Shown here in pieces: positions 1-10,721 of a stretch of 64,000 nt of DNA. The stretch comes from Periconia sp. R9002 (Eukaryota; Ascomycota; Dothideomycetes; Pleosporales; Periconiaceae). The DNA lies in contig JAMAHW010000007.1 of NCBI GenBank assembly GCA_023627715.1, positions 248,001-312,000 on the forward strand. Reading direction: 5' to 3'. The notes beneath the pieces were generated by a model. The model was given only the letters and a program-made list of their open reading frames with translations. It was not told the origin of the DNA and searched no databases. Position 1 is the first letter of the stretch. Each line of letters begins with the position of its first letter. Both the position numbers and the translations under genes were made by a program.

Positions 1-1012
1 TAACTCTCTCTGCAGGCAATTCTTCAGGCACTTCTCCACAAGCGCGGGATCATTGTTCACCACAATAGTCGACGACCCTGAGGCTAGGCTTTGCCTCGTG
101 GATGCAGCGCCGGTGCTCCATCTTCGTAAACACGAACGTTCAGTGCCAATCTCCTTCTGGAAAACGTGATCCAAGAAAGCGTACGATTCATCAAAGGTCT
201 TGTAACAGCTGGAGCACGCGAACGTCGCTCGATGTTCCGCGCCCGAATGGCTGGTTGGCTGCGAGATATGTGATGCGAAGAGTAGTCGTCGATAGCTGGG
301 AAGGCCCGAGTGGGCTGAGACGGTGATCTGTACATTGCACCCCGGGCAATGCTCGCGGTCGTCGTACTTGTCGCCTTGTCGCACTTTACGCGCGTTGATG
401 ATGCTTCTGTGTCCTTGTCGATGATCCGTCTGCAACTGAATCGCGTATGGGCAGAATTTGACCGAGAAGCGCGGAGGTGGCAGGCACAGGTTATTACGGG
501 CAGACATCAAACGCGATGCTTGGTCTCGGAGGGCGTTTAGACAGGCGCGTCGAATGCCCCTAGCGGCTCGTAGGATGTCATCGTACGGGAGCGAGATGTG
601 CGAAGCTGAAATGCGAGATTCCAGACAGTCTTGCAGAGGTACATTGACTTCGTGTTGAAGGCGTACAAGCTGTGCGGATAGAATGGTGTGACATGTTGCT
701 GCTCATGATTGGTATGTGCGTGGAATTGGGTCGTGTGCCACAGATGAGAGACTTACAATCTCCTCGTTCGAAACTCGAACCAAATGCTTCTTTCCCATCC
801 TTGATTGCTTTCATGACATGACCTCCTAGACTGAGCGCCTTTTCTAGGGGGTCTTCTTTATTACTTCTGGCGATGCATTGCCAGGTTGATTTCTTGTGCA
901 GAGTCTTGGTCAGCCACCGCTCGTATGCTTCATGCGCATTCTGAAACTCGCGGTCAATGTCCCAGAGCAAAAAAGATGTGTAGTGCGACTCATCCCAAGG
1001 AGCTGAGAACAT
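1..1012 (-). CDS. C2H2-like zinc-finger protein, 3' end cut by window edge
   Basis: Two exons, 757-1012 and <1-698 (complement), separated by a 58-bp intron (donor GTAAGT at 756, acceptor after GAGCAG at 699). The ATG at 1012 opens an 85-residue first exon beginning MFSAPWDESH. The phase-1 join continues through a Cys/His-poor helical stretch to a run of paired cysteines: a first pair in EHCPGC and a second in FACSSCYKTF followed by a His near FLDHVF, which looks like a degenerate C2H2 finger. The frame stays open to base 1, so the C-terminus is missing. I do not recognise the family; a fungal C2H2 or zinc-binding regulatory protein is the best guess. It is divergent from ureG with 1.5 kb between them. 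The splice model is visible in the sequence; the function is inferred only from the cysteine pattern. Confidence 0.7.
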
Positions 1013-2490
1013 GATGGATGCGATCCAGACGAATGGTCAAGAATGGGTTGGGATTAGGAACTAGGGATTGTATGTACGAAAAGCGTGAAGCAAGACAGAG
1101 AAGTGTGACGTTCAAGCGTACAAATATCATGACGAGCAATGTGCAGGACTCGGTACTGAGAACAAGTCGCGAATAAATCCTCCTACGTCCGACTGCATGT
1201 GCATGTTTGTTGCTAAAAACCTGGCTATGGCGATCCTCCACAGAGCTAGGGTCCCTACGCGGCCGGCTCCCGAGAGGTATTTCGTCATAGCGACCCATGC
1301 AAGGTACCAAACCTACACGTACTACCTTTTCTCCTCGGACCCCCATCGCCGATCAAAATGTGTGCAGAGATTGTGTGGCGCTGATTTCCATTATTGAGTC
1401 GAGAAGTCAAAAACGGATTCTTATTCATCATTTGTTCCTGTGTTGCGTTGCGTGCAGGTTGAGATTGCAAGAAAGTAAGACACCTGCCAAACGAGGTGTT
1501 ATGGAGATGAGATTCACATATAGCTGTTATCCTTGTGTTGTCAGGGATTCTGTGGACACGAGACGGAGTCCACGGAAGGTTGAGCGTTGGAAACTTCATC
1601 ATTGTAACATCATTTCAGCCAAGGTCCAAGTTCCTTCGGCTTTTGCAATGCTGGCGTGTCGAACCACGTGCCATTCTTTTGCATGCACTTTCGTATCTAT
1701 GCAGCTGCTTTGCCGTATATTGACCAGTAACGCTGAAATATAAGTCTCGATACGTGCTTACAGATGGGCCATGCTCACCGCCCTGTTTTCGGGCTTGCGA
1801 ATATTGCTGTCTCTACAGTCTGCGATAAGTACATAAGATGGTCATGTATCGTGGACGCAAACGTGATGTTTACTTCGTATCGTTTTAGTTGGTCCCATGT
1901 CAATGTTCAGCTTACTGCGCATGCTGCCATAGCGCAACAGACAATTACAAATGATTTTGGGAGCGGCTCAAGTCCGATTCGTAACAGTGAACTACCTGGG
2001 TGAGATTTACAGGATGTAGAACCATCGAGTACCACACGGAATGGGAGTTACTGTATACTACATCTTGCAAACAGTAAGGTCTGATACCATTTCCTGCCCT
2101 TGAATTATTCGTTATTCATTGCCTTATCAATCGAGAGGAGATTTACTGGCAAAATTAAGTTTTCGTGAGCATTTTTATTATCGAATCTTCACTGATATAA
2201 AAATCTGTACAAAACTAGCGAGAATCCATATCTCATAAGCAGAATTGACTTCTGATTAGAGTTCGTCCAGGTTGCCCCTGATACCGTAGGCGACGTGGGG
2301 TTCTCTCGGGCCGTTTCTATACAGGATAGCACCCCACCTAAAGCGAACTTCACTGACTTCTTGTCCACCCCGCGCGCGGCCCTGACCTTGTTACACACCC
2401 AAACGCCTTCGTCATAGCGCCCCGAATACGCGGTCGACTCTTTCCACAATCGCGGACTTTAGACGGGAATCTCAAGATCTCTAGATCGAC
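1013..2490. other. Divergent intergenic region upstream of ureG
   Basis: No convincing gene; the open frames are short and lack family motifs. The ureG-proximal part has a TGATAAG (minus strand, 2123-2129), a match to the HGATAR site of GATA nitrogen regulators such as AreA/NIT2, and a TTATC at 2177-2181. Nitrogen control of a urease accessory gene is expected in fungi, but these short matches are only suggestive. Confidence 0.4.
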
Positions 2491-3474
2491 ATGTCGCATG
2501 ATCACTCACATGACGATGCGTCGCATTCGCACTCGCACGGCGGGGGTGACCATGGACATACACACGAGATCCTCGACGGACCCGGTAGCTTCCTAGGCCG
2601 CGAGATGCCGATTATCGAGGGTAGGGACTGGGAAGAGCGAGCGTTTACTATTGGAATCGGAGGGTATGTTTGTCTGTCTTTGCTTATGTTGTGTTGTAGT
2701 CAAATTTCGGTTGCATCTTCAAACCAAAGTTTGTTTGGAACTCAAAAAATAAACATGAAATGAACGATACACTCAGCGTTATACTGACTAACCAGGCCCG
2801 TGGGTTCCGGAAAGACGGCGCTGATGCTAGCTCTCTGCAAAGCCTTTCGGGCTCGCTTCTCCATTGCTGCAGTTACAAACGATATCTTCACCCGTGAAGA
2901 CTGTGAGTTCTTGACCAAGAACAATGCTCTTCCAGCGTAAGCTTCAGGTTTTCCCTTTCATTATTAGTGATGTTGTTCTGACAGTTTTGATTAAAGTGAA
3001 CGTATCGTTGCTGTTGAAACCGGTGGATGCCCCCACGCCGCGGTCCGCGAAGATATATCCACCAACCTTTTAACTCTTACCCAGCTGCACCAGAAATTCA
3101 ACACTGACCTCCTCCTGATCGAGTCTGGTGGCGACAATCTGGCTGCTAACTACAGTCGCGAGCTTGCGGACTTCATTATCTACGTTATTGATGTGTCAGG
3201 GGGTGACAAGATCCCTCGAAAGGGAGGACCTGGCATTACTCAAAGTGATTTATTGGTTGTGAACAAGTGCGACCTTTCGGAGGCGGTGGGTGCAGATCTG
3301 AGTGTTATGGAGAGGGACAGTAGGAGAATGAGAGAAGGAGGTCCAACTATCTTTGCGGTTGTAAAACATGGCAAAGGAGTCGACAATATCGTGGATTTGA
3401 TTCTGAGCGCTTGGAAGGCTAGTGGTGCTAGCCAAGCCAGAAAGTCGACGTTTGAGCCCGTTATTATGGAGTGA
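2491..3474 (+). CDS. ureG: Urease accessory GTPase UreG
   Basis: Three exons, 2491-2663, 2796-2936 and 2997-3474, give 263 residues. UreG is the SIMIBI-class GTPase that drives nickel insertion into apo-urease together with UreF and UreD/H. The protein begins with a His-rich tail (His-Asp/Ser-His repeats, residues about 3-25), a probable nickel-binding or storage segment. The P-loop GPVGSGKT lies at 58-65 and is split by intron 1 just before it. The invariant metal-binding CPH lies at 116-118, ESGGDNL follows, and the guanine-specificity NKCD precedes VGADL and VMERD. Frame is kept across both introns, and the length fits fungal UreG (bacterial proteins lack the His tail). It converges on COX11 with about 230 bp between stop codons. 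Assignment is secure; nickel binding by the tail is inference. Confidence 0.96.
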
Positions 3475-3701
3475 AGGAAGATTGAAGAATAAAGTTCTTA
3501 TCGGTCCGATGGTCGATTAAAATCCATTCGCTCTGGAAATGAATACGAGAGGCGGTTCTCTGGACAACGCAAGCCTAAATAACAATTCAGGGACTGCCAA
3601 ACAGTTCAATATAGTACATTATATATACAAGAGCCATGCCTTTTATGTTCCTAACCAATGCATATACCGTACAGTAATCTTTTAATGGTGCATAGTAGCT
3701 C

Positions 3702-4640
3702 CTACATGGCTACCGGAGTCAAATGACCATCTTTGTCGTATTTCGCCTTGAAAAAGGTGTAGTTCAAAGTCACCGTTAAAATGCCTTTCATATTGATGTC
3801 CTCCGCAAACTCGGGATCAATATAAAAGAAGACTGGCATATCCACAGTCTCGCCTGCGTTCAACCGCTGCTCTTCAAAGCAGAAACACTGAATCTTGCTA
3901 AAATATGGCGCTACCTGCCCTGGTGTGACGGAGTATGTAGCTACGCCGATAATATCCTCTTTAGAGGTGTTTGTGGCGGTGTAAAATGCCAAAGCAGTTT
4001 CACCAGGAAGCACGCGTACTTCGCGTTGTTGGGGCACAAATTTCCATGGTAGAACGTCAGAAACGCTGCCGTTGAAGGTAATTCGGATACGAGGGTGTGT
4101 TTCAACAGGCTTGAGTCGCTCCGCAGGGTCTTGGTTGGGGTCTCCGCCATGGGAAGCTGAACGTATGGGTTGCCCGCCCCAGCCGGTGGTTGCGCAAATC
4201 TACCCCACATGTCAATTGATGCCAGGTATAATAATCGAGCTGCTCATACCATCTTGTACATTGGCACGGAGCCATACGAGAGTGCTGCAGTTCCGAGAAT
4301 TATACTGAAAACGTAATTCCTTCCGAGTATTAGCCCCCATGTTCATGCAACCAGTATATAGGGATACACACATAGTCGTCCTGTTCTTCTCCTTGTATCG
4401 CTGTCGCATGGTATCCATTGAGGGCATGGAGCTCTCCTTCGTCTCACGCGTGGTGTTGAGACATCTTCGCGATCGTACGATTCCCGTGTTCGATGTGCGT
4501 GCGTGGCGCAAAGTCGGTCGTGTGACGAATTTTGAGCACGAAGAACACGTCCATGGTTCGAATAGCCTTCCTGTGTGTCGCAATGTCGATGAAAGGGACA
4601 TGGTGGGGTTGTCGTGGAGAGGTGTGACGGTCGAGTCCAT
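3702..4640 (-). CDS. COX11: Cytochrome c oxidase assembly protein Cox11/CtaG
   Basis: Three exons, 4372-4640, 4250-4319 and 3702-4199 (complement), give 278 residues. Cox11 is an inner-mitochondrial-membrane copper chaperone that delivers copper to the CuB site of Cox1. The N-terminus is basic and Ser/Thr-rich, as in a mitochondrial presequence. One membrane segment spans about residues 90-108 and ends LSYGSVPMYKM, a family hallmark, followed by ICATTGWGGQP and the copper-binding CFCF at about 218-221. The first intron (4320-4371) has donor GTGTGT, a GCTAATAC branch-like motif and acceptor GGAAG. A later acceptor at CGTTTTCAG would delete conserved residues NYVFS, so the earlier one was chosen. 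The second intron is 4200-4249. The gene shares a 201-bp divergent promoter with the HIT-finger gene. Confidence 0.95.
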
Positions 4641-4841
4641 GATCCGTGTAGTGAATTGAAGATGCGCCGGCGAAGATGCTGGTTCTAGCCGCTTATGGTA
4701 AAGTTTGAAGACGGAAGTAAGCTTGGACCAATGTTCTGAACTTTCCTTTCAACGTCATTTCTTTTGCGACTGAAGGTTTTCACAGAAATACCTGCGGCGC
4801 TCAAAGTCTGAGTCTCCTTTACACCAATTGATCATTATATA
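4641..4841. promoter_or_regulatory. Shared divergent promoter COX11 / HIT-finger gene
   Basis: Only 201 bp separate the two start codons, so both promoters must lie in or overlap this interval. No canonical TATA box faces COX11. An AT-rich ATTATATAAT lies just before the HIT-finger ATG (about 4833-4842). Confidence 0.6.
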
Positions 4842-5546
4842 ATGGCGGAAGTTCTTTGTGGAGTGTGCAACACTCAGCCGAAGAAATACAAATGTCCTAC
4901 ATGCTCACTTCCATAGTCCGTTCTCAATCTCCATCTTTCCCTCTGGTCCCGCTGACAAGTCCAAAGCTGCTCGTTACCATGTTTCAAATCACACAAAGAA
5001 ACACATACCGATGACGAACCCAAACAACCTGCGCCCTCACCTTCTGAAATCATCATTCCCAACCCGCCCGCACCAAAACCGCCTCCAAAATACCTCCGAA
5101 GCAAAATAGATTTCTCCGTCCTCGCTACAAATCCCAAGTACCAAGAGCTACTCAAAACATATCCGACGCTACTTCCGACTTTACAACGCATATATGCAAG
5201 AACGATCGAGCCAGATCCAGACGATGTGAGAAGACAACAATATCGCGATCGAGTGTTCAATGACAGAGCAAGAGGAAGGGGTCGAGGCGGGAGGGGTGGT
5301 AGAGGTGGTAGGGGCAACGCATGGAGCAGAGGAAGGAATGACCATCAACCTAAGTGGACGCAAAAATCAGGCGATAACAGCGCACTGAAACTAATGAAAA
5401 ACATCCGAGATGGGAAGTCAAATGACGAGGAAATGGAAGGCCTTTCTGCTTTTGTTTCTTTGGTGGAGGAAACATACGAGAAGAAAAGCGATGGGGCGGG
5501 CAGCCAAGACACCAGAGGAGAGAGTACAAATATGATGGCGCTGTGA
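4842..5546 (+). CDS. HIT-type zinc-finger protein with RGG box
   Basis: Two exons, 4842-4915 and 4967-5546, give 217 residues. The HIT finger occupies residues 6-38 with the complete ligand series C6, C9, C18, C21, C26, C30, H34 and H38; the intron falls inside the Tyr25 codon. A proline-rich linker follows, then a short conserved-looking block around SKIDFSVLATNPKYQELLK, then an RGG/RG repeat (encoded near 5268-5325), a typical RNA-binding and arginine-methylation substrate region. HIT fingers of this class (Hit1/ZNHIT3) act in box C/D snoRNP assembly, and the RGG box agrees with an RNA-linked role, but exact orthology is inferred. The donor is GTCCGT, weak by fungal standards; without splicing the frame meets TAG at once, so the intron is required. 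Confidence 0.85.
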
Positions 5547-5693
5547 AAGTAGATGCGGTTACAGAAGAACCGATCCATGTCTACCGGAAAATTTCACACA
5601 TTCAAGCGTCATGTGGGTACCATACAGAGACAACTATCAAAAACACGACATAAACCTGCAGCAATCAATGGAACAGGATTTAATTCATTGTAT

Positions 5694-5936
5694 CTACTTC
5701 TGATGGGAGGGTTCACCATTGACGGTGATGCCCGACGATTCAGGGTTCACAGGTACATGGCTGGGTTTCCAGGCTGCAGCGTCCATGTAATCCATCACAT
5801 TGGGGCGCTCACCAACTTTAGTTTTGCCCAGCCAGTAATCCATAACTCCTAGCTGAGACCCCACCGGAACTGCCGTGGATCGATGCCACTGCACGTAGTT
5901 GGTCAAATCCTCAAGCTTGATTTGATTCTGAGACAT
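5694..5936 (-). CDS. Small hypothetical protein, 80 residues
   Basis: Single-exon frame starting MSQNQIKLED and ending SHQK. It is soluble-looking, with several Trp and Met residues (VQWHRS, VMDYWLGK, VMDYMDAAAW), and composition unlike random frames. An upstream in-frame GTG adds four residues but is not a likely start. It converges on the HIT-finger gene with 147 bp between stop codons. No family recognised. The composition and its place in a compact gene cluster support a real gene, though a missed upstream exon is possible. Confidence 0.55.
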   Translation of the reverse strand: MSQNQIKLEDLTNYVQWHRSTAVPVGSQLGVMDYWLGKTKVGERPNVMDYMDAAAWKPSHVPVNPESSGITVNGEPSHQK

Positions 5937-7301
5937 CCTTCCGGTCACAGTGCCCGCAGGCGTCGGTTGCGATAAAAGTTGAGTTTATTGAGATTAACAC
6001 TAAATCAGTGCGCAATGAAAGCGCAAAGGGCTTATAATATAAGTTATGGGTGTCCATTTTCCACCTATTCCGGACGCATCTCGTCAGAATGCAAGCTTAT
6101 AACCTTTCGTCCTCATTCTAAATAGCTTTGAACACCCATTTCAGAACAGTCGAATAGAATTTCCATTACTGCAATGTCCAATAACGAAGCCACGAGTCCT
6201 TCTCTCCTTCCTCTTCTACATCCTTCGGATTCACAGAATCTCGCTTCTACTCAAAAGATTCACTATCGATGCATGAAGAGCCGAGTTCAATCTTCAAGCA
6301 CACCTTGTCCTCGTACCGCAGGCGAACTCGTTAGTGGGTATGACGAAGTACCAAAGGGTGGAAATGCAATGATTCGTCTGCTCCTTCCTATGGTGGGTGA
6401 ATAGTGCAGTACTGCAGATGGCAATACGTGTAAAATCTCGCCAATGGTGTTGCGTCGAGCGTGGTATTGGATGATTGCTAATTGGATTGGCACATACGGC
6501 TAGCTGGTTGTGCGCGGATTACTGGTTTCTTGTTAGTTTGATTCGATACGAAAAGGTTTTGGTAGGAGGGAAACGTGCCGTTGCTTATCCCGTTGCTTAC
6601 CTGTGGTTGTTTCGGGTGTAGCGTGTTGCTTGGCTTACATTGTTCGATGGTATCACTGCTCAGATAGTTCGCAGATGCATAACTTGCCGAACGAGTAGGC
6701 TGGTTCGACTGCTTAATACCCCAGGAAAGCTTCGTGCATGATCAGGACGTATTGACGAATGTCCTTGCACTTTGCCGAGTTTGTGATTGATAACGTCATC
6801 TCAGCTTGGGAGATGATTTCCGTCCTGATGGTTTACAGAACTGAACCACTGCCTTCCATGTGATAGCTGGATCCGTCTGCGCACCATTACTGAGGGTCTC
6901 CTCGGTATTGGAAGCATTCACGAATAGGCGCCGTTTCTTCAACGTCGTGCGTCATGGGTCTTTAATGCGGTTTGGGACCTACTGGGTCAACATACGGGGC
7001 AGGAAACGAAGCATTTATATATTCCACTTTTTGGAGATTGATCATCCTGGCTGACATATTGCATGTATAAATCATATATATATTTCATAGACTTAAAAGG
7101 TAGAGACTGCTCGACCTGGACGAAGGTAAAAGACTATAAAGACAGCATTTATGTATGTTTTATCCACGGGGCAAACACGAATGAGAAAAATCAGCAATCA
7201 TTCTATCAAACGGAAATCGCGTGGCAGGGCTGGCAAACAAACGCAGCGTCGTTATCCGAGCTCGCAAACGATGAAGAACGCCGATCACGGTGATCCATCG
7301 A
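5937..7301. other. Intergenic, no supported gene
   Basis: 1.36 kb between the start of the 80-residue gene and the stop of the Ppo oxygenase. A 76-codon plus-strand frame at 6174-6404 begins with a true ATG but is Ser/Pro-rich with no motif or splice continuation. I see no RNA gene or repeat. Confidence 0.4.
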
Positions 7302-10300
7302 TCAATCATCCCAGTTAACCTTGAACGCTACACAAAGGGTCAGCAAACACTCACTCACGAGACGATTAGAAACAAATAAGGGAGGAGAAGACTTACCAGC
7401 AGGATATTCCCAGAACCCATCCCACATCTCCGTCAAATACCGATGTCCGCCGCCAACATCCTCGCCCTTTGCAACCTTGTGCACGCGTCCCTGCGGCCCT
7501 GTAGCAGGACGTAGTCCCTTCAAGCATGCCACCTCCTTCAGCATGGCGGTAAGCGCCACACGCGTCAAGTGGGCGGTTCCGTATGGATCGGGGGAGATAG
7601 CGAGATACGCTTCGAGAGGGCGGTTGATGTCGAAGCGGGTGGGGTCAGGGAAGATGGCGGGGTCTTGGAACGCGGTGTGGAGGTTGAGGAGAATGTGAGT
7701 GTTAGCCGCGATAGTTTGGCTTGCGGATTTAGAGATGGGGTCGGTAGTGGTGGTAGAAGTAGGGAGGGTGGTGGATTTTGTAGCAGTGAGAACAGCGCTT
7801 AGTTCACCGTTGAGACGGATGGCTTCGAGGACGCAGTTTGTGAGCGTTTGGAAGGCTTCGTCTGTGTTGGAGCGAGCTAGGGCTTGGATCTTGGGCCAGT
7901 GCTCTGCACCCGAGCCGAGGAGGAAGTATTCGATGATCTGAGCGAAGAGACTGCCTTGGGTGGAGACTAGGTTTGCGGCTGTGTCGATGATGTACGCGTT
8001 GACGATTTCTTCGGGGGAGGAGTTATCTGCGTTGAGGAGGCGTTTGAGCATGTGCTTGCCACCGTAGTCTTGGAGACTAGGAGACTTGGGGTCGTCGATG
8101 TCGTTGGGGATAACTAGTCCGATCAGTGAGGAGACGATACCGGAACTTTGTAGTGCCTTGACGTTGGAGTGCGTGATTTTTTCTAGTGTTTTGAGTGGGA
8201 CGTGAGTCTTTGTTTGCAGGTTGACTTTTTGCACGGGATCGACCAGGGGTTTGGATATGGTGGAAACACTTGATAAAAGTGTATACAGCTCTAGTTCGCT
8301 GAAGATTCCGCGTGGTCGAAGTGACGTTTTGATGGGCAGCATGAAGGTTTCTGCTGCAAAATGCACTGGTGCCAGATTTCCGACGTCCCGAACGATGTCT
8401 ACCTGGTTGAAAGAAGCAATCTTGCAGCTCTTTGTAGCAAGAAGATCCTGGGTTCGTGAACTATAGAATGAGCGGACAATTTGTTCCCAACCGTCGACAT
8501 AGAGCACCTTCGGCATCGTAGTTGCCACTTTCGGAGAAATCTCAGATATCTCCGTTGCGGAACCGGAACCCACCGCATATCTGTCATGTATGATCTTGAA
8601 TGTATCCTTGTCTTTCAAGATGCCTTCAGCTGTCTTGTAATCGTGAACCTCAAGTGGTAACGGTGAATAAACCGGTTCGGAAAAGTCATACAAATGGTCC
8701 TTCTCGAGGTCTCTCAATGCGACTTTCATAGCACTCGGAATAGTGAGTGGATAATGTGCGAACACGCTGTTGGGCTTAAAGTGTTTTGGGAACGCATTCA
8801 AGAACAACTTGTAAAACACGCATCCATTGTCGACATCCAAATCCGAGTCTGCAGCCCGATATCCCCAATTCGTCAACGTGCGTGGATTGTAGTCGACTGT
8901 ATAGAATCGATCACCACGAACCAAGGCCACGGCATCAGAAAGAACGGCGCGCGAGACAGTGTAGGGCGGCGTCAGCCCGGAGCCGGGGGCCATGGGATCT
9001 TTAGCATCTTCCACGACTATACCGGGGTAGATCTCTACTTTGTCGGGGTGATCGTAGAGATGTTTGAGCTGCTCAGCTACGTATGGATCCGATGAGATGT
9101 CTTCAAACGAGCGATGCGGTTCCAGATTGAAGTATTTCCTAAATTCATTCAGGGTCCCCAAGTTCCAAGCACGGGATTGCTCGATGCCGAGCACCTCAAT
9201 GGCGCGCATAACAGAAGGAACACGATTCGGACCGAAGGAATTGGCGCAGTCTTTTATACTTGAGACTAGCATATCAACGATCGGCTGGTCTGGGAACGAG
9301 CCGTCTTCGTTTCTCTTCAAATCCATGAAAGGTCGTTTTGACGGGTCTACAGGAGTCTTCTTCGCCACTTCGTTGAGTTTCATAATGAGCTCTCGTCCGC
9401 CTATTGACTTTGAGTCCTTTTCGGTGCCGAAGAGATTATCCCATAACGCCTGCGTCCATTGCTCATCCCTATCCGAGATGGTTGAATGCCACCTGTATAC
9501 CAGGTTGAACTCCGCGGAAACTTGATTGCCAACCCCAATGGGAACGTCTTTCATCTCAGCACGGGGGTTGAGCTGCCAGTTACTGTCCGTGAGGTTGAGA
9601 TTCAGAATGGTGCGCACGTAGTCAATTAATATGATGTGGACATAGAGACCGCAGGTAATCAGGCGACCGGTTTGAAATAAATCATTGTCGTACTTTTTCA
9701 ATTTCGCCTTGTACTCTTCGTTTTTGACTGTGTCTTTCTCGTCATTTGGCGCTTGCGGCTTGTTGAACCTTCCTCCTTCGTTCACAAGGGCCAGATTTTC
9801 GACGACATTATTGTGGAAGCGGTTGAACATGATCAGCAAGCACCCGACACCGGGCGGAAAAAATAGGAGCCTTGACTCCGAAAAGCAGTCTAGCTTCAAT
9901 TTTCCATCTTCAAATGTCCTCATTTGATCTTGCTCCTCTTGGTTACTTCCATACAATGGAGACAGGTCGAGGTAGGAACTCGTGAGTGAATTTGCGTAAT
10001 CCCTATGATCTGTCCGAAAACAATCATGGATGATAATGCTCGCGACGTAGAATAAGACGCTTGAGATACGATTTGGATGGAGTTCAGAATGTTTCCTCGT
10101 CATGACGCTATCAAAAACCACCCCTGCGTCGGGGAGAGCAGGTGTCTGCATCATGCTCGGCTTGACTGTGCGGGCATATGGAGTACCCGCAGCGCCCAAT
10201 TGAGGATGGACAAGACTGTTAAATGAGCCATCAGCCGAGCGGTACTGGTATTTTGTTCCTAAGTACGAGAGTGGAGGGTGCTCGAGGTCGTTCCAAAGCT

Positions 10301-10721
10301 GTGTCAAGAATTGGTCGGTCAGTGTTTTCCTATTCTTCGATTCATCGGGGAGTCGGGCAGCGGTGCGGATCAACCCTTCCATCAAGTACTTCTTGTCGTC
10401 CGTTGGCTCCCCGGCCAGTTTCTCAGCTTGTATTTCGATTAGAGTTTGCACATTCGAGACTCCGAGATGCGACATGTCCCTCAAGTCCCCCTCGATTCTC
10501 TTGTACAACGCATTTTTCTCTTCTGGTGATAGCCGAGAGCCATCTCCGGTATCATCCGGAACTGGGGATTGGGATGCACCGATCACGCTCGCGAGTGATT
10601 TCAAAGAATGTTTCAGTGCCTTCTGGACTTTGTCCAGTTCAGAGACGTCGTCTGGCCGTGGTGTGGGCATGCCCGTCCTGGTGTCGACATGGCTGGCGTA
10701 TGATGATACTGTTCCGTTCAT
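7302..10721 (-). CDS. ppoC: PpoC-type linoleate 10-dioxygenase (psi-factor producing oxygenase)
   Basis: Two exons, 7397-10721 and 7302-7327 (complement), give 1116 residues, close to Aspergillus PpoC. The 69-bp intron is a multiple of three and reads through in frame, but it has GTAAG and TGTGTAG ends and splicing restores a compact C-terminus (PAAFKVNWDD). The N-terminal heme-peroxidase/dioxygenase domain (about 100-600) has the distal His in IIIHDCFRTDH (H232) and the catalytic Tyr and proximal His in YRWH (Y409, H412). The C-terminal third is P450-like. At the heme-thiolate position (about 1043-1052, SPDPYGTAHL) there is no cysteine, followed by the normally placed ALTAML helix. PpoC of Aspergillus likewise lacks this Cys and makes 10-hydroperoxy-linoleate without a working P450 isomerase. 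Such oxylipins modulate sporulation. Confidence 0.94.
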   Translation of the reverse strand: MNGTVSSYASHVDTRTGMPTPRPDDVSELDKVQKALKHSLKSLASVIGASQSPVPDDTGDGSRLSPEEKNALYKRIEGDLRDMSHLGVSNVQTLIEIQAEKLAGEPTDDKKYLMEGLIRTAARLPDESKNRKTLTDQFLTQLWNDLEHPPLSYLGTKYQYRSADGSFNSLVHPQLGAAGTPYARTVKPSMMQTPALPDAGVVFDSVMTRKHSELHPNRISSVLFYVASIIIHDCFRTDHRDYANSLTSSYLDLSPLYGSNQEEQDQMRTFEDGKLKLDCFSESRLLFFPPGVGCLLIMFNRFHNNVVENLALVNEGGRFNKPQAPNDEKDTVKNEEYKAKLKKYDNDLFQTGRLITCGLYVHIILIDYVRTILNLNLTDSNWQLNPRAEMKDVPIGVGNQVSAEFNLVYRWHSTISDRDEQWTQALWDNLFGTEKDSKSIGGRELIMKLNEVAKKTPVDPSKRPFMDLKRNEDGSFPDQPIVDMLVSSIKDCANSFGPNRVPSVMRAIEVLGIEQSRAWNLGTLNEFRKYFNLEPHRSFEDISSDPYVAEQLKHLYDHPDKVEIYPGIVVEDAKDPMAPGSGLTPPYTVSRAVLSDAVALVRGDRFYTVDYNPRTLTNWGYRAADSDLDVDNGCVFYKLFLNAFPKHFKPNSVFAHYPLTIPSAMKVALRDLEKDHLYDFSEPVYSPLPLEVHDYKTAEGILKDKDTFKIIHDRYAVGSGSATEISEISPKVATTMPKVLYVDGWEQIVRSFYSSRTQDLLATKSCKIASFNQVDIVRDVGNLAPVHFAAETFMLPIKTSLRPRGIFSELELYTLLSSVSTISKPLVDPVQKVNLQTKTHVPLKTLEKITHSNVKALQSSGIVSSLIGLVIPNDIDDPKSPSLQDYGGKHMLKRLLNADNSSPEEIVNAYIIDTAANLVSTQGSLFAQIIEYFLLGSGAEHWPKIQALARSNTDEAFQTLTNCVLEAIRLNGELSAVLTATKSTTLPTSTTTTDPISKSASQTIAANTHILLNLHTAFQDPAIFPDPTRFDINRPLEAYLAISPDPYGTAHLTRVALTAMLKEVACLKGLRPATGPQGRVHKVAKGEDVGGGHRYLTEMWDGFWEYPAGKSSPPLFVSNRLVSECLLTLCVAFKVNWDD

